Assembly (NCBI GenBank): GCA_905206345.1
Contig: CAJLGW010000024.1
Coordinates: forward strand, 1-21,729
Source: an uncultured Sutterella sp.
GTDB taxonomy: Bacteria > Pseudomonadota > Gammaproteobacteria > Burkholderiales > Burkholderiaceae_F
DNA: 21,729 nucleotides
Reading direction: 5' to 3'
Shown here: piece by piece, positions 1 through 6,758 of the stretch
How positions within the stretch are numbered: position 1 is the first letter of the stretch
How the letters are laid out: every line of letters starts with the position of its first letter
Program-made: the position numbers and the translations under genes
Notes under the pieces: generated by a model
The model's database searches: none
What the model was told of the DNA's origin: nothing
What the model saw: only the letters and a program-made list of their open reading frames with translations

Positions 1-1
1 G

Positions 2-52
2 GCCGAAATTATTGATGCAGGGGTATTTAATAAAAATTATTTTGGACAGTAG
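2..52 (+). CDS. Possible 3' end of an upstream gene (partial)
   Basis: One frame is open from the window edge and ends at a TAG at 50-52, giving about 16 residues that finish in NKNYFGQ. I do not recognise the protein, and a stretch this short can be open by chance. Another frame stays open to about 120. Bases 53-183 hold no recognisable gene and no convincing promoter. Confidence 0.2.
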   Translation, partial: AEIIDAGVFNKNYFGQ

Positions 53-200
53 TGGCAAAAGCACAGAAATTTTTCCTAATGTCGAGATTTGTTGCAACTC
101 ATCTCCCCCAACGCAATCTTAGAGAGTTAAAATTAAAAACCTTTGTTTTGTGGATGTGAAACCTGTCATTTATCCGGTTTCATGGGGGAGAATTTTTACT

Positions 201-1289
201 ATGCCACGTCCTATATGCGCCACTGTTCATATGGGTTCATTGCGTCATAATTTAGAACGCATGCGCCATGCGGCACAAGGTCGTACGCTTTGGGCTGTTG
301 TGAAAGCCAATGCATACGGCCACGGTTTGTTGCGTGCAGCACGGGCGTTTGCCGATGCGGACGGTTTGGCCATGATTGACTTGTGTGATGCACAAGCCGT
401 GCGAGAAGCGGGTTGGACCAAACGTATTTTGTTGTTAGAAGGTTTTTTTGATGAAACCGATCTTCCGCTTTTAGAAGAATACGACATTGAAACATTAGTG
501 CATAACCGTCACATGATTGAGCTTTTGAAGGCTCACGCACCTTATAAGTCCATGAAGGTTCACATTAAGCTCAATTCCGGTATGAACCGTTTAGGCTTTT
601 TGCCCGTTGAAGAACGCATGGTTAAAGATGAGTTGATGGCCATTCCGGGCGTTGAAGTCATGGGGATTGTGACGCACTTTGCCAATGCCGAACCCAGCTA
701 CTTATCTGAAAATCCGTCTTCGGTTGCCAAGCAATTGGCTCGCATGGGACGTTTAGCTCAAGTCGAAGAAAACCTCTGTATGGCAAACTCCGCCGCTCTT
801 TTATTTAGAAGTGAAGTCGGGGGTGAAGCCGTGCGTGCGGGTGTTGCCCTTTATGGTGCAAGTCCCGACAGCAAAATTTCCTCTAAAGAATTAGATATCC
901 GTCCGGCCATGACGTTGTCCGCCAAGATTTTGGCCATTCAAGACGTGCCCAAGGGTGAAGCCATTGGTTATGGGTCTCGCTTTATCACCCAACGTCCTTC
1001 TCGTATAGCCGTGGTGGCTTGCGGTTACGCTGACGGCTATCCGCGTGCAACGCCTGATGGCGCGCCCACCTATGTCGAAGGCAAAATCGCTCCGATCGTG
1101 GGTGCCGTTTCCATGGATATGCTCACCATTGATGTGACCGATGTCCCGGAAGCCAAACTTGGTAGCAATGTGGAACTTTGGGGCAAAAATATTTCCATCA
1201 ATGAAATTGCGACCTATTGCCACACCATCGGTTACGAATTAATGTGCGCCTTAGCTTTACGCGTGCCCGTGGTTGAGGACGAAAATTAA
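201..1289 (+). CDS. alr: Alanine racemase (PLP-dependent)
   Basis: Interconverts L- and D-alanine in the cytosol and so supplies D-Ala for peptidoglycan. The 362-residue product has the usual family length. The PLP-lysine motif AVVKANAYGHG puts the Schiff-base lysine at residue 35. AVRAGVALYG carries the conserved arginine near the pyridine nitrogen, and CGYADGYPR holds the catalytic tyrosine, followed by the GAVSMDM stretch of the C-terminal beta domain. I chose the ATG at 201 because GGGGGAG lies about 10 bases upstream and the protein then begins a few residues before the first strand. An in-frame ATG at 150 would add 17 atypical residues. The stop codon overlaps the radA start (TAATG), so the two are translationally coupled. 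Alr next to RadA is a familiar arrangement in Burkholderiales. Confidence 0.95.
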   Translation: MPRPICATVHMGSLRHNLERMRHAAQGRTLWAVVKANAYGHGLLRAARAFADADGLAMIDLCDAQAVREAGWTKRILLLEGFFDETDLPLLEEYDIETLVHNRHMIELLKAHAPYKSMKVHIKLNSGMNRLGFLPVEERMVKDELMAIPGVEVMGIVTHFANAEPSYLSENPSSVAKQLARMGRLAQVEENLCMANSAALLFRSEVGGEAVRAGVALYGASPDSKISSKELDIRPAMTLSAKILAIQDVPKGEAIGYGSRFITQRPSRIAVVACGYADGYPRATPDGAPTYVEGKIAPIVGAVSMDMLTIDVTDVPEAKLGSNVELWGKNISINEIATYCHTIGYELMCALALRVPVVEDEN

Positions 1290-2674
1290 TGGCCACGTCT
1301 AAGAAACGCAAAGTCGAATACGTTTGTTCCGAATGTGGCGGAACGACAATCAAGTGGGCGGGTAAGTGTCCGCATTGCGGTCAATGGAATACGCTCAAAG
1401 AGTTTGTCGTTGAAACGGGTGTCGCAGCGCGTTTCGGTGACGCTCGATCCCGTACCTCTATTATTAAAGCCAGCAAAGTCTTAAATCTCGATGACGTTCA
1501 AGCTGAAGAAGTACCTCGCATTGTGACGGGCTTTTCTGAGTTTGATCGTGTGATGGGCGGTGGCTTAGTGCCCGGTGCTGTTTCTTTGATTGGGGGTGAT
1601 CCCGGTATCGGTAAGTCAACGCTCTTACTCCAGGTCATGCATCGTTTGGTGCACGAGGGTGTCCGTGCTTTGTACGTCAGTGGCGAAGAAAGTCCTGGTC
1701 AAATTGCTTTGCGCGCCAAGCGCTTGGGGTTGGAGCCCCAAGGCATGCGTTTGATGAGTGAAATCCAACTTGAAAACATTGAAGCGACACTTTTAGCCGA
1801 GAAGCCTCAATTTGTGGTGATTGACTCGATTCAAACGCTTTTTTCCGATCAATTGGAATCCGCCCCGGGTTCGGTGACTCAAGTTCGAGAGTGTTCTGCT
1901 CGTTTGACACGAATCGCCAAAAATGAAGGTATCACTTTAATTTTTGTGGGCCATGTAACGAAAGACGGCAATTTGGCCGGTCCCCGTGTCTTAGAACATA
2001 TCGTTGATACCGTTTTGTATTTTGAAGGTGAAACGCACTCCAACTTCCGATTAATCCGTGCCTTTAAGAATCGTTTTGGTGCGGTGAACGAATTGGGTGT
2101 TTTTGCCATGACCGATCGTGGGTTGCGCGGTGTTGCCAACCCCTCGGCCATTTTCTTGTCTGAACACAAAGGCAACGTGCCCGGTTCCATCGTGATGGTG
2201 ACTCAAGAGGGGACGCGTCCGCTTTTGGTGGAAGTGCAAGCCTTGGTGGATTCTACGCATTTGCCCAGCCCCAGACGTTTATCCGTGGGCTTGGATCAAC
2301 AACGCCTTGCCATGCTTTTGGCCGTGTTGCACCGTCATGCGGGTTTGGCCTGCTTTGATCAAGACGTTTTTGTCAATGCCGTGGGCGGGGTTAAAATTAC
2401 AGAACCTGCAGCAGACTTAGCTGTGTTGTTGGCCATTTATTCGTCCATGCGCAATCGAGCTTTACCTGAAGGCTTGGTTGTTTTTGGTGAAGTCGGTTTG
2501 TCGGGCGAAATTCGTCCCGCACCGCGAGGCCAGGAAAGATTAAAAGAAGCGGCAAAATTGGGTTTCGGTCGAGCTATTATCCCGAAAGCCAATGCCCCCA
2601 AGTCACTCATCGAAGGGTTAGAGATTGTCGCGGTGGATCGCTTAAGCGATGCATTGGATGCCGTTTCGCACTAG
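1289..2674 (+). CDS. radA: DNA repair/recombination protein RadA
   Basis: RadA (Sms) is a RecA-like ATPase and helicase that promotes branch migration of recombination intermediates in the cytosol. The 461-residue product shows all family parts in order. A C4 zinc finger uses C13, C16, C27 and C30. A RecA-type core has Walker A GDPGIGKST (103-111) and a Walker B-like FVVIDSIQT. The RadA-specific KNRFG motif starts at K260 and is followed by the Lon-protease-like C-terminal domain, which lacks proteolytic function in this family. The start overlaps the alr stop by one base. The next gene begins 25 bases after the stop, so alr, radA and the UreE-like gene are probably one transcript. The length is close to the roughly 460 residues of E. 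coli RadA. Confidence 0.96.
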   Translation: MATSKKRKVEYVCSECGGTTIKWAGKCPHCGQWNTLKEFVVETGVAARFGDARSRTSIIKASKVLNLDDVQAEEVPRIVTGFSEFDRVMGGGLVPGAVSLIGGDPGIGKSTLLLQVMHRLVHEGVRALYVSGEESPGQIALRAKRLGLEPQGMRLMSEIQLENIEATLLAEKPQFVVIDSIQTLFSDQLESAPGSVTQVRECSARLTRIAKNEGITLIFVGHVTKDGNLAGPRVLEHIVDTVLYFEGETHSNFRLIRAFKNRFGAVNELGVFAMTDRGLRGVANPSAIFLSEHKGNVPGSIVMVTQEGTRPLLVEVQALVDSTHLPSPRRLSVGLDQQRLAMLLAVLHRHAGLACFDQDVFVNAVGGVKITEPAADLAVLLAIYSSMRNRALPEGLVVFGEVGLSGEIRPAPRGQERLKEAAKLGFGRAIIPKANAPKSLIEGLEIVAVDRLSDALDAVSH

Positions 2675-2699
2675 TTTTTTAACAAGAGGAAGTGATGAT

Positions 2700-3473
2700 A
2701 TGAAGATTACGAAGATTCTTGCCCCTAAGGCAGCACCGGCCAAGACCATTTTGGATCGTGCTGATCATATTGCTTTGACGAGCGCTCAACGTCAAGATTT
2801 GCCTAAGCAATTTGTCGTGGGTGAAAAGACGTTGGAAGTGGCCATTGAAGAAATGCGTCCGTTAAATGTCGGTGACGTTCTTTTGGACGAAGCCGGTCAT
2901 TTCTATGTGGTTGCCCCTCAAGAAGAACCGGTTTTCATCATCAAGGGTGATGAAGAAGTGGTGGCTGAAGCCGTTGTGGCTTTGTTAAACCGAGGTATTG
3001 AAGTTGCTCAATGTGAAAATGGTTTTGCCGTGTTGCAAGACGCAACGTTGGCACGTTTACTTTCTGCCGTCGGTTTAGAGTTTGAAGAAGGCGTGTTGGC
3101 TTTTGACCCGATCCGTATTCCTGAAGAGGAAGAAGGTTGTGGTTGCGGCTGCGGTGGTCATCATCATGAACACGGTGAAGGTTGCGGTTGTGGCGGCCAT
3201 CATCATGAACATGGCGAAGGCTGTGGTTGCGGCGGTCATCATCACCATCATGAACACGGTGAAGGCTGCGGTTGCGGTGGCCATGAACATCATCACGAAC
3301 ACGGTGAAGGCTGTGGTTGTGGCAATCACGAACATCATCACGAACATGGCGAAGGCTGCGGTTGCGGTGGTCATGACCATCATCATGAACACGGTGAAGG
3401 CTGTGGTTGTGGCAATCACGAACACCACCATCACCACCATGAAGAAGGTGGTTGCTGCTGCAAGGATAAGTAA
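2700..3473 (+). CDS. UreE-like metallochaperone-type protein with long His/Cys tail
   Basis: A 257-residue cytosolic protein. Residues 1-145 resemble UreE, the nickel chaperone of urease, by pattern: an LTSAQRQ stretch, PLNVGDVLLDEAGHFYVV, EPVFIIKGD, then LLNRGIEVAQ and a final LARLLSAVGLEFE helix. The family's conserved NRH histidine at the dimer interface is replaced here (N97-R98-G99). Residues 146-257 are a low-complexity tail of repeats alternating GCGCGG/N with HxHHHEHGE, holding 36 His and 18 Cys and ending CCCKDK. Such tails bind Ni, Zn, Cu or Co in UreE, HypB and SlyD proteins. The start at 2700 has AGAGGAAG just upstream; an in-frame ATG at 2649 would overlap radA. No urease genes are visible here. 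Metal storage, or nickel delivery to hydrogenase, is an inference. SlyD was considered, but the N-terminus is not an FKBP domain. Confidence 0.75.
   Translation: MKITKILAPKAAPAKTILDRADHIALTSAQRQDLPKQFVVGEKTLEVAIEEMRPLNVGDVLLDEAGHFYVVAPQEEPVFIIKGDEEVVAEAVVALLNRGIEVAQCENGFAVLQDATLARLLSAVGLEFEEGVLAFDPIRIPEEEEGCGCGCGGHHHEHGEGCGCGGHHHEHGEGCGCGGHHHHHEHGEGCGCGGHEHHHEHGEGCGCGNHEHHHEHGEGCGCGGHDHHHEHGEGCGCGNHEHHHHHHEEGGCCCKDK
3159..3440 (+). repeat. In-frame tandem repeats coding the His/Cys tail
   Basis: Imperfect tandem repeats of two 39-bp and four 45-bp units code for HHHEHGEGCGCGG-like segments, followed by a diverged last His cluster. Units differ mainly in third positions and in extra His codons. 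Unit number could vary by slippage without breaking the frame. Confidence 0.85.
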
Positions 3474-3495
3474 TTCCGAGTCAGCACCGAGTGAC

Positions 3496-3554
3496 AATGG
3501 CTCTCTGAGTAGGCGAGTCGGTTCGAATCCGATCTCCAGCACCCGAGAGCCATT
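3496..3554 (+). terminator. 10-bp inverted repeat behind the UreE-like gene, tRNA fragment in its loop
   Basis: AATGGCTCTC (3496-3505) pairs perfectly with GAGAGCCATT (3545-3554). The 39-base loop contains a tRNA T-arm and acceptor sequence. A T-rich stretch (TTGTATTTGT) follows, so this may terminate the alr-radA-UreE-like transcript. The long loop is unusual for a terminator. Confidence 0.4.
3511..3543 (+). pseudogene. tRNA 3' fragment (variable arm edge, T-arm, acceptor)
   Basis: The sequence from AGGCG to GCACC matches the 3' end of the tRNA-Leu gene at 3619-3704 at 30 of 33 positions. It contains a complete T-arm (GTCGG, TTCGAAT, CCGAT) followed by CTCCAGC and ACC. I could find no matching 5' acceptor strand (GCTGGAG expected), D-arm or anticodon arm upstream, so this is not a whole tRNA. 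It may be a remnant of a duplicated class II tRNA or of a tRNA-targeted integration event. Confidence 0.6.
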
Positions 3555-3575
3555 TGTATTTGTCTTGGGTTTGCC

Positions 3576-3604
3576 TTGAGACTGACTGCAAGTTTGTGTA
3601 AACT
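3576..3604 (+). promoter_or_regulatory. Probable promoter of tRNA-Leu
   Basis: A -35-like TTGAGA (3576-3581) lies 17 bases before a -10-like TAAACT (3599-3604), which predicts transcription starting a few bases before the mature tRNA. The -10 lies within a dyad, GTGTAA-AC-TTACAC (3596-3609). Confidence 0.55.
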
Positions 3605-3618
3605 TACACGCTCTGGTT

Positions 3619-3704
3619 GCGGGGGTGGCGAAATTGGTAGACGCACCAGGTTTAGGTCCTGACGCTGTTAAGGCGTGTCGGTTCGAGTCCGATCTCCCGC
3701 ACCA
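3619..3704 (+). tRNA. tRNA-Leu(UAG), CCA encoded
   Basis: A class II tRNA of 86 bases. The acceptor strands GCGGGGG and CTCCCGC pair with one G-U. The D-arm region is GGCGAAATTGGTAGACGC. The anticodon loop TTTAGGT carries TAG, and there is a long variable arm. The T-arm is GTCGG-TTCGAGT-CCGAT. Discriminator A and CCA (3702-3704) are encoded. It is close in sequence to E. coli leuW. The outermost anticodon-stem pair looks like a C-A mismatch. Confidence 0.95.
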
Positions 3705-3714
3705 CAATAAAGAG

Positions 3715-3756
3715 TCCGAGCTCTCGTAATGGGTTGTTCGGATTTTTTATTTTTTC
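3715..3756 (+). terminator. Terminator of tRNA-Leu
   Basis: TCCGAGC (3715-3721) pairs with GTTCGGA (3736-3742) through a 14-base loop, followed directly by a T-run broken by one A. This is the expected 3' end of the tRNA-Leu transcript. Confidence 0.6.
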
Positions 3757-3761
3757 AATAA

Positions 3762-3792
3762 AAAACGGCCCGTTTTTTGAACGAGCCGTTTT
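3762..3792. terminator. Bidirectional terminator between tRNA-Leu and the permease
   Basis: AAAACGGC (3762-3769) pairs with GCCGTTTT (3785-3792). After a C-A mismatch, CGTT/AACG continue the stem to a TTTTG loop. A-run and T-run on opposite sides let it act in both directions. It lies 18 bases past the permease stop on the - strand. Confidence 0.75.
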
Positions 3793-3809
3793 GTCAAAAG
3801 TTGTTCTGT

Positions 3810-5120
3810 TTAACGTAAAACAAAGTTGATCGCAAAAGCCGCTGCAATCAAAACTGTAATGACGGTCAATTCGCGTTCCTTACCCGTCAAGAGCTTTAGC
3901 AATACATAGCTGATGAAGCCCAAACCGAAGCCAGTGGCAACGTTAAAAGTCAAAGGCATGGTAAGAATCGTTAAGAAGGCTGGCATGCCGGTCGTGAAGT
4001 CTTCGAAATGAATATGTACGACCGATTGCATCATCAAAGCCCCGACCACGATCAAAGCCGCAGCCGTGGCATAACTCGGAACAATGTGAACCAAGGGTAA
4101 AGCCAATAAGCAAGCTAAGAACAAGATTGCCGTTACAAAGGGAACCATGCCGGTGCGACCGCCTTCGGCGATAGCTGCGGCACTTTCCACGTAACTCGTG
4201 CAGGTCGGCGTACCAATGATGCCAGAACCCATGGTTGCCACAGAGTCAGACAAAAGGGCACGGTTAAGACCTTTAATGTGACCGGTCTTCATATCCATCA
4301 TACGAGCTCGTTGACTCAAGCCAATTAAAGTTCCCATGTTGTCAAATAAGTCCACCATGGTCAACGTAAAAACAATCGTGACGATGCCGTATTGGAAGAC
4401 GGACTTAAAGTCCAATGCAAAAAGCGTTTCCGTTGGAACAAACGTCTTAGGCATCGACATATTGGAGAACTCAGGTAAGGGACTAGCGCCGACTGACATA
4501 CCAACAACTGTAATGACGAGAATACCAATGATCATGGCGCCTCGTACTTGACGGACCATCAAAGCACCGATAAACAAAGCACCGAAACCGGCTAACAACG
4601 GTTCCCGACTTGTCATGTCGCCGAATGCTACAAACGTAGACGGGTCGGCAACGATGATGCCGGCGTTCTTCATACCAATAAAGGAGATAAAGCAACCGAG
4701 ACCCACAACGATGGCGTATTTAATATCAAGGGGTACAGCCTGAATGATCATTTCTCGAATTCGACTGACCGTCAAAAGTAAGAAGATGACGCCCGAGATA
4801 AAGACGGCAGCGAGCCCTGCTTGCCAAGTCAATCCCATAGGGCCGCAGACGTAATAGGCAAAAAAGGCACAGATCCCTAAGCCTGGAGCCACAATCACGG
4901 GGAAGTTGGCGTAAAAGGCCATAAGAAAACTCGCTAACGCGGTTGCCCAAATGACGGCAACGGTGGCAGCTTCCTTCGGCATACCAGCATCAGAGAGCAT
5001 GGCGGGGACAACGAAGAGGACGTAGCACACGGTAATAAAGCCCGTGATGCCTGCCATTAATTCTTTCTTAAAGGTAGTGTTCTTCTCTTCAAACTTGAAG
5101 ATTTTGGCAAGAAACTTCAT
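3810..5120 (-). CDS. NCS2-family permease, AzgA/PbuG-like (purine base uptake)
   Basis: A polytopic inner-membrane permease of about 436 residues, probably a proton symporter for hypoxanthine, guanine or adenine. The N-terminus KFEEKNTTFKKELMAGITGF is typical of the AzgA/PbuG branch (a K-x-E-x-x-AG start to the first helix). PVIVAPGLGICAFFAYYV matches the branch's APGMGxNAFF substrate-site motif, with Leu and Cys replacing the usual Met and Asn. The rest is a run of about 12-13 hydrophobic segments with the family's VDLFDNMGTLIGL and GTPTCTSYVESAAAIAEGGRTG motifs. I placed the start at the second ATG because GGAG lies six bases before it. The ATG 12 bases upstream (5132) has no ribosome site. 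No purine riboswitch is visible. It stands alone, divergent from the aldehyde reductase. Substrate choice within the family cannot be settled from sequence alone. Confidence 0.88.
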   Translation of the reverse strand: MKFLAKIFKFEEKNTTFKKELMAGITGFITVCYVLFVVPAMLSDAGMPKEAATVAVIWATALASFLMAFYANFPVIVAPGLGICAFFAYYVCGPMGLTWQAGLAAVFISGVIFLLLTVSRIREMIIQAVPLDIKYAIVVGLGCFISFIGMKNAGIIVADPSTFVAFGDMTSREPLLAGFGALFIGALMVRQVRGAMIIGILVITVVGMSVGASPLPEFSNMSMPKTFVPTETLFALDFKSVFQYGIVTIVFTLTMVDLFDNMGTLIGLSQRARMMDMKTGHIKGLNRALLSDSVATMGSGIIGTPTCTSYVESAAAIAEGGRTGMVPFVTAILFLACLLALPLVHIVPSYATAAALIVVGALMMQSVVHIHFEDFTTGMPAFLTILTMPLTFNVATGFGLGFISYVLLKLLTGKERELTVITVLIAAAFAINFVLR

Positions 5121-5188
5121 GGAGAACTCCATATTGATTATTTTTTTTACGCCCCAATGATAAAGGAAATGCTTAGGGAAAGCGCTCT

Positions 5189-5217
5189 TTTACCTCTTGA
5201 GGCGCAAAAGTTACAAT
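5189..5217 (+). promoter_or_regulatory. Probable promoter of the yqhD-type gene
   Basis: TTTACC (5189-5194) and TACAAT (5212-5217) are separated by 17 bases. A strong ribosome site, GAGGTGA (5246-5252), precedes the ATG at 5256. The leader of about 30 bases shows no conspicuous fold. Confidence 0.5.
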
Positions 5218-5255
5218 GAATAGATTGCTTTATTTTTTGTCCACTGAGGTGACGT

Positions 5256-6401
5256 ATGCAAAATTTTGTTTTCCAAAACCCGACAAAGCTTGTGTTTGGT
5301 CGCGGTCAAATTGCTCTTTTATCTGATTTGATTGACAAGTCTCGTAAGGTTCTGTTGACGTTTGGCGGTGGAAGCGTTAAGCGAAACGGTGTTTACGATC
5401 AAGTTAAAGCCGCATTGAAAGATCACCAAACGGTGGAATTTTGGGGCATTGAACCCAATCCTAAAGTGGAAACGTTACGTAAAGCCGTGGCATTGGGGTT
5501 AGAAGAAAAAGTAGATTTGATTTTGGCCGTGGGTGGTGGTTCTGTTTTGGATGGCACGAAACTCATTGCCGCCGGTATTGCTATGCCGGAAACGGATCCT
5601 TGGGCCATTGTTAAGACGGGGAACGCCGCTAAGCAAATTCCTTTTGCCAGCGTTATGACGTTGCCGGCAACGGGTTCTGAAATGAATAACGGTGCCGTGA
5701 TTTCTTCTTTGGAAACGACCGAGAAGTTCGCGTTCCGTGGCGCTTACCCGGAATTTTCCATTTTGGATCCGGAAGCCACCTACTCATTGCCTGCTAAACA
5801 AATTGCCAATGGTTTAGCAGACATTGTGGTGCACTGCTTTGAACAATACATGACGACACCGGGTCAAAGTCGCGTGTTGGATCGTTGGGCTGAAGGCGTG
5901 ATTGCCACCGTTATGGAAATTGCACCGATGATTCGTGAAAACCAAACGGACTATGCTGTGATGAGTGACTATATGTATAGCGCCACCATGGCATTGAATA
6001 ACTTCATCCGCATGGGCGTTACGCAAGACTGGGCTACGCATCAAATCGGTCATGAGTTGACGGCTCTTCATGGGGTCGATCACGGTGAATCTTTAGCGAT
6101 TGTTTATCCGGGCACCGCTCAAGTGTTACGCAAACAAAAGAAAGCCAAGTTGTTGCAGTTCGGTGAACGCGTCTTGGGCGTGAAAGGTGGCACAGAAGAC
6201 GAACGCATTGATGAGACGATTAACCGCATTGAAGGATTCTTTAAGTCGCTTGGTTTGGCAACTCGTTTGTCTGAAAAGGGCATTGGAATGGAGACGATTG
6301 ATCTCATTCAAAAGCGCTTTAACGACCGAGGCGTTCACTTAGGTGAAGCCCAAAATGTGACGGGTGATGTGGCTCGAGAAATTCTCTTGAAGCGCCTCTA
6401 A
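5256..6401 (+). CDS. yqhD: YqhD-type NADPH-dependent aldehyde reductase (iron-type ADH family)
   Basis: A cytosolic group III alcohol dehydrogenase that reduces short-chain and lipid-derived aldehydes, known in E. coli for NADPH-dependent detoxification. The 381 residues align by eye with E. coli YqhD (387) nearly end to end. Shared stretches include NPTKLVFGRG, FGGGSVK (with the NADPH-binding GGGS at 37-40), WGIEPNP, AVGGGSVLDGTK, TLPATGSE, LDP, QDWATHQIGHELTALHGVDH and RAKLLQ-like KAKLLQFGERV. Predicted metal ligands are D189, H193, H262 and H276, matching the Asp-His-His-His set of the family. The start has a strong ribosome site. It is transcribed alone, with its own promoter and a strong terminator. 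Native substrates in this organism are unknown; a butanol-dehydrogenase annotation is the usual alternative label. Confidence 0.9.
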   Translation: MQNFVFQNPTKLVFGRGQIALLSDLIDKSRKVLLTFGGGSVKRNGVYDQVKAALKDHQTVEFWGIEPNPKVETLRKAVALGLEEKVDLILAVGGGSVLDGTKLIAAGIAMPETDPWAIVKTGNAAKQIPFASVMTLPATGSEMNNGAVISSLETTEKFAFRGAYPEFSILDPEATYSLPAKQIANGLADIVVHCFEQYMTTPGQSRVLDRWAEGVIATVMEIAPMIRENQTDYAVMSDYMYSATMALNNFIRMGVTQDWATHQIGHELTALHGVDHGESLAIVYPGTAQVLRKQKKAKLLQFGERVLGVKGGTEDERIDETINRIEGFFKSLGLATRLSEKGIGMETIDLIQKRFNDRGVHLGEAQNVTGDVAREILLKRL

Positions 6402-6422
6402 ACTTATTTGACTTAACACTTC

Positions 6423-6459
6423 AAGACCTGAGTTCTACAATACGAATTCAGGTCTTTTT
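6423..6459 (+). terminator. Rho-independent terminator of the yqhD-type gene
   Basis: AAGACCTGAGTTC (6423-6435) pairs with GAATTCAGGTCTT (6444-6456) with one G-U pair and an 8-base loop, then a short T-run. This is one of the clearest terminators in the window. Confidence 0.9.
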
Positions 6460-6758
6460 GTTTGGCGATTGGTATTCAATATCAATTGGTTAGCAACTCT
6501 TTTAACGTGTCACTTTAATTTAAATCTAACAGAAATTCTAAGCATGGAGAATGGAGAATGTCGTAAAAAATACGAAAAAACACTTGAACATTCAAGGCTT
6601 TTTGGCAAAGAAGGGCTTCTTGACGTTATAATCAAGTGTTTCGTTCAGAAAGCCTAGGGCTTTTTGTATCTGAATCTTTTTTGAAATGGGACAAAGTCCC
6701 TTATGTTTGATTGACTGCGGCCAAGGTGGCTGCGGTTATTTTTAGTAAGTACAAAGAA
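6460..6758 (+). other. Dyad-rich leader and promoter region upstream of tig
   Basis: No gene is supported here; a 62-codon ORF at 6469-6657 lacks any family signal or ribosome site. The stretch holds dyads TCGTA-AAAAA-TACGA (6561-6575) and CTTGAA-CA-TTCAAG (6583-6596), a perfect TATAAT (6627-6632), then three hairpins in the predicted leader: AAAGCC-TAG-GGCTTT (6649-6663), GGGAC-AAA-GTCCC (6688-6700) and GCGGCC-AAGGT-GGCTGC (6717-6733). The last two precede the tig ATG by about 59 and 26 bases. The first and last are followed by T-rich runs and could attenuate transcription. Confidence 0.6.
6602..6632 (+). promoter_or_regulatory. Probable promoter of the tig operon
   Basis: A perfect -10 TATAAT (6627-6632) follows a -35-like TTGGCA (6602-6607) at a long 19-base spacing. 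CACTTGA (6581-6587) and TCAAGTG (6632-6638) form an inverted repeat around it, which may be an operator. I see no sigma-32 -10 element. Confidence 0.5.

Noticed and set aside
2700..3473. SlyD annotation for the His/Cys-tailed protein
   Set aside because: The tail resembles SlyD, but the N-terminal domain lacks the FKBP/IF-domain pattern and follows UreE instead.
3075..3707. ORFs on both strands across the His/Cys repeats
   Set aside because: The repeats remove stops in several frames and give monotonous Ala/Val/Met or Thr/Ala/Met translations. One also runs through tRNA-Leu. Only the His/Cys frame has an N-terminal domain and a ribosome site.
6581..6609. Sigma-32 heat-shock promoter for tig
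   Set aside because: CACTTGAA fits the -35 element, but the sequence 13-16 bases downstream (TTTGGCAAAG) does not resemble CCCCATNT.
6469..6657. 62-codon + strand ORF upstream of tig
   Set aside because: No ribosome site, no family signal, and it overlaps the promoter and the leader hairpins of tig.
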